DNA from: an uncultured Dyadobacter sp.
Lineage (GTDB): Bacteria; Bacteroidota; Bacteroidia; Cytophagales; Spirosomataceae
Assembly (NCBI RefSeq): GCF_946482605.1
Contig: NZ_CAMLSE010000001.1
Coordinates: 248,001 to 312,000, forward strand
Length of the DNA: 64,000 nucleotides
Direction of reading: 5' to 3'
The translations under genes were made by a program, and so were the position numbers. Shown here piece by piece: positions 45,698 to 55,906 of this stretch. A model generated the notes under the pieces. It had not been told where the DNA came from and searched no databases. It saw only the letters and a list, made by a program, of their open reading frames with translations. The stretch's first letter is position 1. The number at the start of each line of letters is the position of its first letter.

Positions 45698-47485
45698 TCA
45701 GTTACCGCTGAGGTCGCTGACGACGGGCAGCAAGATATGACTTACACGCGCACCGCCGTAATGGACGGTCTGGCTGGCAATCCGGGTTTTGGTACTCGTC
45801 CCCAGCGGCTCCCCGGTGTTGGGGTTTCTGTCGAATTGCGGGAAGTTGCTCGATGTAATGTCGACCCGGATGCGGTGGCCGGGCTGGAACACGTTGGCGG
45901 TTCCTGTCATTTCGATATCGTATTCATAAACCTGGCCTGGCGTGAGGAGCTTCATTTTATCCAGCCCTTCACGGAACTTGGCTCGGATAATGCCCTCCGA
46001 AACCGGCATTGCGAAGCCGTCGGGATAGACATCCACCAATTTGATCATCCAGTCGGTATCACGTCCATCGGTAGCAGCGTGCAGCTTCATTTTCACCGGA
46101 CCGGCGATCGTCACCGGTTTTTCGAGGAAGTCGCCCGTGTATACGAGTACGTCCCCGCGCTGTTCAAGCGGGCGCTGGTCGCGAGGGCCGGCGGGGGTAG
46201 GCGTACCGCAGCAGTTGTTGCCGCCTGTGGTCGGTACCGGGCTTTGCGGATCATAGGCATATTGGTCGGTTCCCGCTTTGGCAGGCTTGCTGAATGACAG
46301 TTTGCCCTGGCCGCGCACAGAGTTGGCTGCCGCATTGCCGTCGAGGTACAATTCCCTGAACTGTGTCCCGGGAACAGGCCAGTCCGTTTCGGCCCGCCAT
46401 TGATTTACACCCATATAAAACAATCGCACGGGCTTGTCAGTATCGATGCTGTTTTTGATGCCTTTCAAATGGTAGTCGAAAAATGCGAGCTCGGTTTCGA
46501 ACTGCTCTACGAAAGCGGCTGGGGTAAAATCGACGTCGCCGAATTTCTGCGATGGGCCATGTCCCCACGGACCAATGATCATGCGGGCTCCGTTGCGGGC
46601 CTCCGGCGTCGCTCCCTTATTTTTCATCCCGACATACCCGTTGATCGTTCCCATGACGAAAATGTCGAACCAACCGCCGGAGACGTAAGTAGGCACTTTG
46701 ATTTTATCAAAACGCTCCTCGTCGCTGATCGCCTTCCAGTAATCGTCGTAACTCTCGTGCCTGATCCAGTCGCGGTAATGCGGTACCACGGCGCCTGCAC
46801 TCTGAAGGTCGCCGTTCTGCAAAGGCAAATGCATGAGGACATTAGCGTATTTCAGTTCTTCGGGCGTATAATTTTCGGTATGCCAGTACTGCGGCAGCAT
46901 GATGCGGTTGGGCATTCTCACGACGCCCCAGCCATAGTTGAAGCTGAGACGGAACGCGCCACCCATGGTGATCCAGTTGGCATAAATATTGGTGGAGGCC
47001 AGCGAGGGGAACGCCGCCACCAGATGCGGCGGGTTCAGGCTTGCGGCCTGCCACTGGTTATGTCCAAGATAACTTCCACCCTGCGTTGCCACCTTTCCAT
47101 TCGAAAACGGCTGAGCGGCAGCCCATTCGATGGTGTCGTAACCATCCTTCGCCTCGTCACGGAACGGCTCCCATTTGCCGTCGCTCTCGTAGCGGCCGCG
47201 CACGTCCTGCACTACTACCGCATAGCCGCGCTGCGCAAACCTGATCATCGTTTGGTGGACACCGTCGCGCTGCACGCCGTAGGGTGTGCGCGTGATGATA
47301 GTAGGGTAGCGCCCGGGCGTTGCAGGCATGTACACATCTGCATACAGCACCACGCCGTCGCGCATACGCACGGCTTTGTGCCGTTCGATGCGGATCTCAT
47401 TGAGCGTGTTATCCGCAAAGAGGGAAGCACCCGCCGAGAGAATGGCCAGGACCGCCAGCAAGAGGGAACGAAAGGGTTTCAGCAT
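45698..47485 (-). CDS. Exported CocE/NonD-family serine hydrolase
   Basis: 595 residues. Sec signal ending GASLFA (about 24). Alpha/beta-hydrolase domain (30-400) with nucleophile Ser138 in GGSYLGHNQW; residues about 400-590 form the jelly-roll X-Pro dipeptidyl-peptidase C-terminal domain (PVKMKLHAATDGRDTDWMIKLVDVYPDG, RIRVDITSSNFPQFDRNPNTGE). Such enzymes hydrolyse cocaine-type esters, alpha-amino-acid esters or X-Pro peptides in the periplasm. Between the deacetylase and the RraA-like gene, with 32- and 54-base gaps, so in one transcript. Confidence 0.93.
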   Translation of the reverse strand: MLKPFRSLLLAVLAILSAGASLFADNTLNEIRIERHKAVRMRDGVVLYADVYMPATPGRYPTIITRTPYGVQRDGVHQTMIRFAQRGYAVVVQDVRGRYESDGKWEPFRDEAKDGYDTIEWAAAQPFSNGKVATQGGSYLGHNQWQAASLNPPHLVAAFPSLASTNIYANWITMGGAFRLSFNYGWGVVRMPNRIMLPQYWHTENYTPEELKYANVLMHLPLQNGDLQSAGAVVPHYRDWIRHESYDDYWKAISDEERFDKIKVPTYVSGGWFDIFVMGTINGYVGMKNKGATPEARNGARMIIGPWGHGPSQKFGDVDFTPAAFVEQFETELAFFDYHLKGIKNSIDTDKPVRLFYMGVNQWRAETDWPVPGTQFRELYLDGNAAANSVRGQGKLSFSKPAKAGTDQYAYDPQSPVPTTGGNNCCGTPTPAGPRDQRPLEQRGDVLVYTGDFLEKPVTIAGPVKMKLHAATDGRDTDWMIKLVDVYPDGFAMPVSEGIIRAKFREGLDKMKLLTPGQVYEYDIEMTGTANVFQPGHRIRVDITSSNFPQFDRNPNTGEPLGTSTKTRIASQTVHYGGARVSHILLPVVSDLSGN

Positions 47486-47517
47486 GATGGTATCACACTT
47501 TTAGAGGGTTTGAATGA

Positions 47518-48789
47518 CTATCTTCTGGAAACGACGATCGGATTGGTCAGACCGTTGAGGTCATACACGACTCTGCCGGCCCGGATCGTTACTTCCGCTT
47601 CGAGTTTCTGTTTGCCCTGCACTTTGGAACCCGTATAATCGAAGAACCCGAATGTTCCGGTGTCGTTCATCTGGAATTTACCGTCGAGCACACGTAATAC
47701 CGAGACGTCGGCGCGTGAGCCTACCGAAAGGTTGCCCAGCTCTTCCCGGTGGATAGCCTGTGCGGGTGCCCAGGTGCTGGCCTTGATGACCGCCGGCAGG
47801 TCCATGCCCATGGCCAGGAACTTGGACATGACGTTGAGCATGTCCTTCATCGCATTGTTCATGCTGCCGGTGTGAATGTCGGTGCTGATGGTATTGGGAT
47901 AAAAGCCTGTTTTGACGGCAGGAATGGCCTGCGAGAATGCAAAACTGATACCGCCGTAACCCACGTCGAAAATGATGCCTTTCTTGCGTGCTTCATAAAC
48001 GAAAGGCTTCACCTTGCCCGCCGCTACATCCACGATCGGTTCCCGGCTGCTGAGCTGACCGAAGCAATGCGTGAAAATATCACCGGGGCGGAGGTGTTTC
48101 ATGAATAGCTCTTCAATCGGCAATACAGGCTGGCTGCCGCCGAAGTCGATCATGACCGGGATGTTGGCAAGTTTGCCTGCTTCCACGGCACGGTCGGTGG
48201 GTGCCCAGTTGTAGCCATTAAAGTGGGCCAGCTTGATACCGACAATGTATTCGGGATACTCCTTGGCAACTTTTGCAGTGGCGGCGGCATCCATATCCTC
48301 CACGTTCTGCTCGTAAGTGCCTCCGCGCATTCCCTCTCCTACGATGTTGAGGAACGAGAGTACCCGGGTTCTGGAAATGTCAATGGTTTGTTTCTTGAAA
48401 TCGGGGAAGGACTTCCAACCTGCGCAGCCCGCGTCTACCACGGTGGTTACACCGGTGCGGAACGTAAAGCCGTCGGGAGGGAGGGCATTGGGACCATTGC
48501 TGTAAGTCTGGTCCATTTTAGTGCCATAGAAATTGTGGGAATGGATGTCGATCAGGCCGGGCGTTACGAAAAGCCCTTTGGCATTCACCACCTGCACCCC
48601 TTCTTTGGCGTCGATGTTTTTGGCTACCAGCATAACAGTATCGCCTTTGAGCGCGACGTCCATGATGCTGTTGACGTTGTTTTTAGGGTCAATTACATGA
48701 CCGCCCTTGATAATAACCGAATACTTTTGCGCATGGGCGATACCGGCACAGCAGAAAAGGGCAGCGGCAAATAATACTTTTTTGATCAT
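47518..48789 (-). CDS. Exported amidohydrolase/deacetylase-family metallohydrolase (copy 1)
   Basis: 423 residues. Sec signal ending GIAHAQ (about 21). A metal-dependent TIM-barrel amidohydrolase: DIHSH (first two metal His), VGIKLAHFNG with a Lys that is often carboxylated, PGDIFTHCFG and STDIHTGSM for the remaining ligands. It matches the amidohydrolase/deacetylase group near dihydroorotase and EF_0837, which removes acyl groups from amino acids or amino sugars. Its cytoplasmic relatives have no signal. A second copy lies at the window end (62786-64000). First gene of the deacetylase-CocE-RraA operon; the SusD terminator lies upstream. Confidence 0.9.
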   Translation of the reverse strand: MIKKVLFAAALFCCAGIAHAQKYSVIIKGGHVIDPKNNVNSIMDVALKGDTVMLVAKNIDAKEGVQVVNAKGLFVTPGLIDIHSHNFYGTKMDQTYSNGPNALPPDGFTFRTGVTTVVDAGCAGWKSFPDFKKQTIDISRTRVLSFLNIVGEGMRGGTYEQNVEDMDAAATAKVAKEYPEYIVGIKLAHFNGYNWAPTDRAVEAGKLANIPVMIDFGGSQPVLPIEELFMKHLRPGDIFTHCFGQLSSREPIVDVAAGKVKPFVYEARKKGIIFDVGYGGISFAFSQAIPAVKTGFYPNTISTDIHTGSMNNAMKDMLNVMSKFLAMGMDLPAVIKASTWAPAQAIHREELGNLSVGSRADVSVLRVLDGKFQMNDTGTFGFFDYTGSKVQGKQKLEAEVTIRAGRVVYDLNGLTNPIVVSRR

Positions 48790-48882
48790 GGGTTTGGGAT
48801 TAGGATTATGCTATTATTGATAAGACAAAAAACGGGTTGAAATTCCTCATTCAGCGGGCGAATTTTTTTGGGATACAAAAAG

Positions 48883-48925
48883 CGATACGGATTGCCGATT
48901 TTGGTCAGCAATCCGTATCGGTCAT
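48883..48925 (-). terminator. Terminator of the SusCD operon
   Basis: Thirteen-base stem CGATACGGATTGC / GCAATCCGTATCG, then TTTTTG on the minus strand, 38 bases past the susD stop. Confidence 0.85.
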
Positions 48926-48957
48926 TTACTTCTTAAACAGGCAGCGCACCGCTCTGC

Positions 48958-50526
48958 TTATTTATCCCACCAAACCACACTCGAAAGCGTATTCGTGCCG
49001 CCCTGACGCGTACGTGCTTCGTAAAAGTTCACCTGATTGTATTGCTCTTCCGAATCGGGAATGACGAAACGGGTAGGGATTTTACCACCTGTCAGGTTAC
49101 CTGGATAGTTGGTAGGTGTCAGTTTTGGATAGCCGGTACGTCTCCAGTTAGAGAAGATCTCATATTCGTCTTCCAGGAAAAGGGTTACCCATTTCTGCGT
49201 ACCGATCTGTTCCATTTTGTCAGCCATTGTGCCAGCCGCTTTGAAAGGGTTTGCTTTCAGGTAAGCAGCGATCTTCGCGTCGGAAATCACTCCGGCAGTA
49301 CCGAACAATGCCCATTGTTTCAGCCCCGACGTTACCGCCGCATTGTAAGACGCTTCCGCAGTAGCGCCGCTATACCAGCCTCTCAGATTGGCTTCTGCAA
49401 GCAGGAGGTGCATTTCCGCAGGCGTCAGAACCAGCAAAGGTGCATTGTATTTCAGGATAGTGGCAGGGTTAGGCTCCGAGTAAGAGTCAAAATCTGCCGG
49501 CAATCCGTTGAAGGCTGCGTTTGGCATACCTTTCTGGAGTGCCGTCGTAGTGTCAGCCACATATGCGGAATTGGCAGTAGGCTTCGTCCATACGATGGCG
49601 ATCACATTAAGGCGTGGATCCTTGGTCGTTTTCAGGTGGTCGATCAGCGTTTTGGCAAACTTGCCGCCTTCGACGTTATCACCGCCCGGATTTACGTAAT
49701 CGGTACTCATCAGGCCCGCTGAAATGAAGTTACGGCTTGCAGTAATGGAACCATCCACGTAGTCGATTTTAGCCAGATCTGAGTCGGCCGTGATCACACC
49801 GCCTGCAATGGCTTTCTTCACCCAGGTTTCAGCCATAGCGGGATCTATTTCGGTCAAACGCATTCCGAGTCGCAACATCAGCGAATAACCGAATTTTTTC
49901 CACTGTCCCACATTCCCGCCGTAAACCAGGTCTGCATTGCCGAAAGTTACCTTGCTGGCATCAAATGCGGCAATCGACTCGTCGAGTTCTTTCAGCAGAT
50001 CCGCATAAATGGCCTGCTGCGTGTCGTACTTGGGCGTAAAGTTCTTGTCTGTCAGCGCCTTGCCTGCTTCCTTGTATGGGATATCTCCGTACATGTCTGT
50101 CAGGCGGTGGTACAAATAGGCCTTCCAGATGCGGGCTACCGACAGTTTGTTCACGTCATCGGGCGATGTTTTTACCGCGCTGATGACCTGTTCCACGTCA
50201 ATTACCGCACCCGCCGTAGCCGGATCCCCGCCAAAAAGCGCCCAGCTGCCGGTGGAATAGGAGTAATTGAAGTATTTGTCACCTGCGGCCGGCACTTCTT
50301 TGTAAGTCGCGAAGTGCTGCATGGAACCGCCGATGGTCAGGTAAGCGGCACCGGTAAAGTTGTTGCTCACGGTCGTCAGCTGCGTACGGGTGAACAGGAA
50401 GCCTGGCACTACTTCCGTGGAAGCATTGGGATTCACATTCATCTCCTCAAAATTTTTGTCGCAGGAGGAAACGAAGAGGGCCATGGGGGCCAGGTATATT
50501 AATTTCAGGAATTTGTTCATCGTCAC
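48958..50526 (-). CDS. SusD/RagB-family lipoprotein (SusD-like_2 type)
   Basis: 522 residues. Lipobox VSSC (Cys22) anchors it to the outer-membrane surface. CDKNFEEMNVNPNAST at the start of the mature part and the TPR-rich WKAYLYHRLTDMYGDIPYKEAGKAL block are typical of the second SusD-like family, which binds ligands other than starch, often peptides or small organics. The C-terminal part (EQIGTQKWVTLFLEDEYEIFSNWRRTGYPKL) is the usual helical-repeat face. Starts 15 bases after susC, so the pair is co-translated and forms the surface uptake complex. Confidence 0.95.
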   Translation of the reverse strand: MTMNKFLKLIYLAPMALFVSSCDKNFEEMNVNPNASTEVVPGFLFTRTQLTTVSNNFTGAAYLTIGGSMQHFATYKEVPAAGDKYFNYSYSTGSWALFGGDPATAGAVIDVEQVISAVKTSPDDVNKLSVARIWKAYLYHRLTDMYGDIPYKEAGKALTDKNFTPKYDTQQAIYADLLKELDESIAAFDASKVTFGNADLVYGGNVGQWKKFGYSLMLRLGMRLTEIDPAMAETWVKKAIAGGVITADSDLAKIDYVDGSITASRNFISAGLMSTDYVNPGGDNVEGGKFAKTLIDHLKTTKDPRLNVIAIVWTKPTANSAYVADTTTALQKGMPNAAFNGLPADFDSYSEPNPATILKYNAPLLVLTPAEMHLLLAEANLRGWYSGATAEASYNAAVTSGLKQWALFGTAGVISDAKIAAYLKANPFKAAGTMADKMEQIGTQKWVTLFLEDEYEIFSNWRRTGYPKLTPTNYPGNLTGGKIPTRFVIPDSEEQYNQVNFYEARTRQGGTNTLSSVVWWDK

Positions 50527-50541
50527 TAAAATTTTGAATGA

Positions 50542-53500
50542 TTAAAACTTCACTGTCAGGTTCACACCGATGTTACGGGTTCTGGGTACACCGAATGCTT
50601 CCAGGCCCTGTGCGTTGCCGTTGGTGTAGCTCGATTCAGGATCGAAGTACTTGTTTCTCTTGTCCTTGTAAAGCAGGGCAAGGTTACGTCCCACGATCGA
50701 AACAGAGGCCGACTGCAGCTTGGTGCCGAGGATCGAGAACTTGCCAACCGGCAGGTTGTAGCTCAGGATCACCTGACGCAGTTTCACGAAGTCGTTGTTG
50801 AATGTGAAAATGCCTGTGTAGTTCTTGTCATTGTCATAGTAGGTATCTATATCTTTCTTTTCCCAGTTTTTCGAGAAAGGAGCTCCTTCGGGTGTTACAC
50901 CGGTTACGGTCAGACCTGTTTCACGGCCTGGCAATGTTTCCTTAGGCAAACCAAAACGGTAGGCATACTGATACATGTTCGAGTACACGACGCTTCCGAA
51001 TTTACCGTCGATCAGAATATTCAGAGAGAAGTTTTTGTACTTGAAGTTATTGGTGATCCCCATGGTCAACGGAGGAGTACCATTACCGAGTTTTTCCAGG
51101 TTTCCTCTCACTGCATATCCGCTGGCTGTGTTGAATACGGTGTTGCCAGAGGCATCTTTGAGTTTATTGTAACCCCAAACCTCTCCGTAAGTGCCGCCTT
51201 CCACGTTGTTGATCAAACCACCACCCACACCGGTTCCGATGCTCAGAGACTTAAGGTTATCAGCCAGCTTGATGATCTTGCTCTTGTTGTAAGCCATGTT
51301 GTAGCTGATGTCCCACATAAAGTCATTGTTTTTGATCGCGGTTCCGGTCAGCAGGAGTTCGACACCCTTGTTGCTCAGTTCGCCCACGTTCAGCAATGCA
51401 GCAGTGTAACCCGAAGACGAGGCAATGTTGCTTTGAACGATGTCGTTGGTAGTCTTGCGGTTGTACAGCGTAATATCAAGACCCAAACGGTTTTGCAGGA
51501 ATTTAGCTTCGAGACCGGCTTCGTAAGTTGTAGATGTAAGCGGTTTCAGGTCGGGGTTTGGAACCACGGAAGACGACAGCTGCTGAACAGGACGTCCGTT
51601 GTGACCGCCGACCGCCATTGCATAGCTTTGGTAGATCTGGTAAGGAACCACGTTTGCGCCACCCACCTGCGCCCATGAACCGCGTAGTTTTGCAAAGCTT
51701 ACGACAGTAGGCAATTTGAATGCTTCCGAAAGAATCAATGAACCACCGATAGCAGGGTAGAAGATGCTGTTGCTTTTGCTGTTCAGCACCGAGAACCAGT
51801 CCTGACGGCCGGAAACAGTAAGGTAAGCCAATCCTTTATAGCCCAGATCCGCGGAACCGAACAAGGAGTTGATGGCGCTTTTGTTATAAGTAGGCACCAC
51901 GGTCGACGTAGCCAGGTTAGTGAAGCTGTAAAAGCCGGGGATCGTGAATTCCGAACCGTTGAAGGCTGTCTGGTCGTAAATGCTCTTTTGCATGTTGCCG
52001 CCCACCAGTGCCGAGAAGTTGAAATCGTCGGAAAAGTCCTTGGAGTAATTCAGTGTCAGCATTCCGTTGGTTTCCGAAGAAGTTACTTTCTTGGCTTCGT
52101 AAGTTCCCAGCGGCTGGTATGCATTGGCGGTCGGCACTACAAACTCGTAATTGAAGTTGTAGTAGTCGCGGCTTACGCTTCCTTTGATGAACAGGTTGTC
52201 CAAAATGTCATACTTGATATTAGCCTGACCAAGGAAACGGTTCTTCTGATCTTCGTTGATAAACTTGTTGACCACGAAATAAGGGTTCGGAGCCGCAGGT
52301 ACGGGGTTCCATTCCACTTCTTTACCGGTAGTGGCGTCATAGCCCGGCGAAAGGCTCCTAATGTCTACCGTGTTTGCAACCAGGTAAGTGGCCCAGTGCG
52401 GGTTATAGTCGGCGTAACCCACTTTCGGGCGGTTATGGCCGTTTTCGATGTTATACTGAACAACGGTTTCAATGCTCAGTTTTTTACCTAAAAACGCATT
52501 CAGGTTCAGGTTCGCAATTCTTCTGGTGAAAGAAGAGTTAGGTACGATACTGTTCGAGCTGGTGTTGTTCAGACCAAAACGGAAGTTGACGGACTCATTA
52601 CCACCTGTAAATGAGATGGAGTTGATGTAGTTGGTTCCTGCACGGTAGAAGTTTTTCAGGTTGTCTTTCTGAGGTGAATAAGGACGTTCCACGCCGTCAA
52701 ACTGCACGACGGGCGTACCGTCCATTTTCGCTCCGTAAGACAAACGGCCTGAGCTTTTCGCCTGCGTCTGGGTGGTCGGTTTTACGCCGTCGACACCCTG
52801 GCCATACTCATATTGCCAATCAGGAATAATGGAAAGATTGTCCACCGAAAAGTTGCCATTGTACTCGACACCGATTCCTTTTTGCGCACGGCCTTTTTTG
52901 GTAGTAATCAAAATCACACCATTGGATGCGCGCGCGCCGTAAAGAGCCGCAGCAGGGCCACCTTTCAAAACGCTGATCGACTCGATGTCGTCCGGGTTAA
53001 TCCCACCGATACCATCTCCACGGTCGGTGTTGTTACCGTTACCGTCCGACGCATTGCCGCCACCAGGAACACTGTTGTCCATCGGCATACCATTGATCAC
53101 ATACAACGGCTGGTTATTACCACTCAGAGAACCGTTACCACGGATGATGATCCGGCTGGATCCACCGGGGCCGGTAGACATCCCTGTTGCATTCACACCG
53201 GCAATCTTACCGGTCAATGCATTCGCAATGTTGTTTTCACGTGCCTGGGTGAACTCGCTGCCTTTGACTTCCGTCACGGCGTAGGCCAGTGCTTTCTTCT
53301 CTTTGGAAATACCCAAGGCCGTTACCACGACTTCGTTCAGCGCTTTCGCCTCAGGATCCAGCTGGATGTCAAGGTTGGTTTGACTGCCCACCGTCACTTC
53401 CTTGGTGGTGTAACCTACAAAACTAAAAACCAGTACCGCGGCCGAAACTTCGCCATCGGGAATATCCAGGAAAAATTTACCTTCGGCGTCTGTGGAAGTA

Positions 53501-53988
53501 CCTCGCTGGGTTCCTTTCACGAGCACGCTCACACCAGGGAGGCCTGCGCCTGTTTCGTCCTTCACGTTACCCGTTACATTGCGTTTCGGGGCGGTTTTGG
53601 CACCGGATGCATTCTCTTCCACGGGAGCCTGATCGCGACGCAGGATAATGCGGTCCTGGACGACTTCATAAGTGACTTTATGCGGGGTCAGAATTTTCGA
53701 AAGTACTTCGGATAGGGATTCGTCCTGAAATTTGTAGGATGCTTTCTGGTTATTGAAAATCTGAGGGTTGTACATAAACTTAACCTTCGTCACATTCTCG
53801 ATCTTCTCCAAAGCCTTGTCAATCTCGGAATTAGCTAAACGCAAAGTCACTTTTTGTTCTAACACCCTTTGCCCACGCACGTCGTTCGCGTGAACGAAAG
53901 TGCTGAACGCAATAGAGAGCAGGGCTTGATACAGCGTAATGCGCATGATTTTCTGTAAAGCATGGTGAAATTGTACTTCTTTTGACAT
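50542..53988 (-). CDS. SusC/RagA TonB-dependent transporter with STN signalling domain
   Basis: 1148 residues. Starts at the ATG at 53988, giving a Sec signal (ALLSIAFSTFVHA). Domains in order: STN domain (about 40-115: KVTLRLANSEIDKALEKIENVTKVKF), carboxypeptidase-regulatory-like (about 135-225), plug with VVTALGISKEKKALAYAV and IRGNGSLSGNNQPLYVINGMP (about 225-355), and a 22-strand barrel. The STN domain is the signalling module that contacts a FecR anti-sigma factor in the periplasm, which fits the upstream fecR gene. Imports an unknown ligand captured by SusD, driven by TonB. Confidence 0.97.
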   Translation of the reverse strand: MSKEVQFHHALQKIMRITLYQALLSIAFSTFVHANDVRGQRVLEQKVTLRLANSEIDKALEKIENVTKVKFMYNPQIFNNQKASYKFQDESLSEVLSKILTPHKVTYEVVQDRIILRRDQAPVEENASGAKTAPKRNVTGNVKDETGAGLPGVSVLVKGTQRGTSTDAEGKFFLDIPDGEVSAAVLVFSFVGYTTKEVTVGSQTNLDIQLDPEAKALNEVVVTALGISKEKKALAYAVTEVKGSEFTQARENNIANALTGKIAGVNATGMSTGPGGSSRIIIRGNGSLSGNNQPLYVINGMPMDNSVPGGGNASDGNGNNTDRGDGIGGINPDDIESISVLKGGPAAALYGARASNGVILITTKKGRAQKGIGVEYNGNFSVDNLSIIPDWQYEYGQGVDGVKPTTQTQAKSSGRLSYGAKMDGTPVVQFDGVERPYSPQKDNLKNFYRAGTNYINSISFTGGNESVNFRFGLNNTSSNSIVPNSSFTRRIANLNLNAFLGKKLSIETVVQYNIENGHNRPKVGYADYNPHWATYLVANTVDIRSLSPGYDATTGKEVEWNPVPAAPNPYFVVNKFINEDQKNRFLGQANIKYDILDNLFIKGSVSRDYYNFNYEFVVPTANAYQPLGTYEAKKVTSSETNGMLTLNYSKDFSDDFNFSALVGGNMQKSIYDQTAFNGSEFTIPGFYSFTNLATSTVVPTYNKSAINSLFGSADLGYKGLAYLTVSGRQDWFSVLNSKSNSIFYPAIGGSLILSEAFKLPTVVSFAKLRGSWAQVGGANVVPYQIYQSYAMAVGGHNGRPVQQLSSSVVPNPDLKPLTSTTYEAGLEAKFLQNRLGLDITLYNRKTTNDIVQSNIASSSGYTAALLNVGELSNKGVELLLTGTAIKNNDFMWDISYNMAYNKSKIIKLADNLKSLSIGTGVGGGLINNVEGGTYGEVWGYNKLKDASGNTVFNTASGYAVRGNLEKLGNGTPPLTMGITNNFKYKNFSLNILIDGKFGSVVYSNMYQYAYRFGLPKETLPGRETGLTVTGVTPEGAPFSKNWEKKDIDTYYDNDKNYTGIFTFNNDFVKLRQVILSYNLPVGKFSILGTKLQSASVSIVGRNLALLYKDKRNKYFDPESSYTNGNAQGLEAFGVPRTRNIGVNLTVKF

Positions 53989-54197
53989 AATTTTGATTTT
54001 TGTCGGGTTAAAATTCGGCATAATAGTTCCCACAGCAGCCTCATTCAGATGCTGTTAAGCGTACACAAGCATGGGGATTGATCGGGTCGGTGATGTTGCA
54101 GCATCATCGGCCTTTTTTGGAAATGGAAATTAGTAGTCGTTTCTGGTCATAGGCACCGCTGAATTTGTCATAAAGTATTGAGAGAAAGGTAATTTCA

Positions 54198-55304
54198 TTA
54201 GCATCCTTTGCTGGTGATAATAATGCTGGCGTCCAGTTGCTCGTAATGAGCGCCAATGGTCTTGCAGATCAGGTCGATCTTCTCGAACAGCGGTTCATCG
54301 GAGAGCGAGGCCGTGAGATAGCAGTTCTGCATCACCTCCGCGTCGAAAACGATTTTTACACCATATGATTTTTCCAATGCCGCGAACACTTCGGTGATCG
54401 GCGTTCCCTTGAATTCAAATGACTGACGCTGTATCGGAAGTTCCAACAGCTTGGGATCGGGGATCAGGCTGCGCGTGAGTCGTAACTCCTTGGGAGCGAA
54501 TGTAATCTGCTGATTTGGCGTCAGTACCATCCCGCCCAGTTTGTCATCCGCATGCTGGCTGGCAATGGCTTCTTTCGTCATCGGGAAAACAGACACCTTA
54601 CCCGTTTTGACCACAACCTTGACCTCCTGATCGTCGAATGCACTCACTTTGAAACTGGTGCCCAAGACTTTCGTTGCCAGCGTATGCGCATACACGTAAA
54701 AAGGTTTGTCCGGATTTTTGGCCACCTCGAAGAAAGCCTCGCCCCTCAGGAAAACTTCGCGTTTGCGATCTTCGAACTTGCGCGGGTAGGTGATGCGGCT
54801 GTTGGGCTGTAACACTACCGAACTGCCGTCTTCCAGGATTACCAGCTGCGCTTTGCCTGTGGTATTGACCGCTTCGATCAGCGGCTCACTGATCTGGCTG
54901 AGTATCACTTTATATTGGTCCGATTGCTGCTGCGAAAGCGTTTGCTTATTGTACCACCAGCCCGCTATCATCAGGATCAGTACCGATGCGGCCATATGGT
55001 ACCAGTTGGGTCTGAAACGTAACCAGATCGACGACTTTTTAGCGTGGTTTTTACCGATCGCATGGGATAGCCGGTAAATTTCATTCGCCACTTCCTCATC
55101 CCGGATCTGATCGAATGCCGCTTCCGTCATCATCAGAAAATCCCGGGCGCCATTAACTAGAGCCTGTTTGTCCGGATTGTGTTCGAGCCACTCAGCCCAA
55201 ACAGCCTCGTCGGCGGGGTTGCTGAAAAGCACCCAGCGTCTGAAAGATGGATCGGCGGCCAGTTCCTCCGGAAGAAAATTGCGGTAATGGAGCATATTGG
55301 GCAA
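54198..55304 (-). CDS. FecR-family anti-sigma factor
   Basis: 368 residues. Cytoplasmic N-terminus with helical FecR_N-like region (about 10-80), one membrane helix (about 102-118), a periplasmic FecR beta-domain (about 150-255: ITYPRKFEDRKREVFLRGEAFFEVAKNPDKPFYVY) and a C-terminal DUF4974 (about 285-360). Receives the ligand signal from the STN domain of SusC and releases the sigma factor. The likely partner sigma is at 57399, on the same strand but separated by hicBA and an acyltransferase. 209 bases before susC. Confidence 0.94.
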   Translation of the reverse strand: MPNMLHYRNFLPEELAADPSFRRWVLFSNPADEAVWAEWLEHNPDKQALVNGARDFLMMTEAAFDQIRDEEVANEIYRLSHAIGKNHAKKSSIWLRFRPNWYHMAASVLILMIAGWWYNKQTLSQQQSDQYKVILSQISEPLIEAVNTTGKAQLVILEDGSSVVLQPNSRITYPRKFEDRKREVFLRGEAFFEVAKNPDKPFYVYAHTLATKVLGTSFKVSAFDDQEVKVVVKTGKVSVFPMTKEAIASQHADDKLGGMVLTPNQQITFAPKELRLTRSLIPDPKLLELPIQRQSFEFKGTPITEVFAALEKSYGVKIVFDAEVMQNCYLTASLSDEPLFEKIDLICKTIGAHYEQLDASIIITSKGC

Positions 55305-55681
55305 ATAATAATATGGCTAATTTTAATAAGGATGCAAGAAGATTAGGTCAATACTCTCTTTTTGAGAAATTTTTTTGATCTTTTTGCGAAACAGGCACCA
55401 TGCCGAGCGACTTCCTGATCGCGTTGTTCCGCCGCCATTTGTATAGTGATAGTGGCCTGTGGATCATTGATTGATTTCAATAATATCCATTACTCAATAT
55501 TTTGCGCGCTACTTTATCCGGTAATTGTTTGGCGGAGGGGCTGCCGGTGTCAGAAAATAATTACGCGGATGGCTTTTCAAGGGAGTTGTAAAGTGCTCAA
55601 TGTAAGTGGAGCACTGCCAGATGTAATGCCGAAATTGTTAAATTTGGTGACGGTCAATCAAGGGTCTTAAAAGCGGAAACG
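55305..55681. other. Intergenic region between fecR and hicB
   Basis: 377 bases between divergent genes. It must hold the fecR and hicBA promoters; no exact TAnnTTTG box is seen. A short ORF (about 55401-55472, 23 codons) and the 55568-55670 stretch have no recognisable product and may be remnants. No hairpin or repeat of note. Confidence 0.4.
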
Positions 55682-55906
55682 ATGAAGCTAACTGTTGTAA
55701 TTACTCAAGGTGAGGAAATGCTGATCGGGCAAGTTCGGGAAGTACCCGGTGTTATCACGCAAGGAAACAATGTGGAGGAGGTCATGGACAACATTCAGGA
55801 GGCTTTGGAACTGTATTTCCTGGATTCAGATGTAGTTCTGGAAAGTAATAGCGCAAAACTCAACTTCAAAAACATCGTATCCACTCAGGAACTTGAATTT
55901 GCCTGA
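55682..55906 (+). CDS. hicB: HicB-type antitoxin
   Basis: 74 residues. A short HicB of the single-domain kind: a beta-strand (LTVVITQGEEMLIGQV), EVPGVITQGNNVEEVMDNIQEALELYF helix, no DNA-binding C-terminal domain. Forms a complex with HicA to block it. The stop overlaps the hicA start by one base (TGATG). The order is antitoxin first, reversed from E. coli hicAB but common in Bacteroidota. Confidence 0.85.
   Translation: MKLTVVITQGEEMLIGQVREVPGVITQGNNVEEVMDNIQEALELYFLDSDVVLESNSAKLNFKNIVSTQELEFA

Noticed and set aside
46400..47638. Plus-strand 412-residue open frame
   Set aside because: It is the antisense of the CocE hydrolase gene, whose frame has a signal peptide, a GxSxG nucleophile and a family match; the plus frame has none.
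52813..53715. Plus-strand 300-residue open frame
   Set aside because: Antisense of susC, which is complete.
55446..55670. 74-residue open frame before hicB
   Set aside because: No recognisable domain, poor codon pattern and no conserved start; treated as intergenic.
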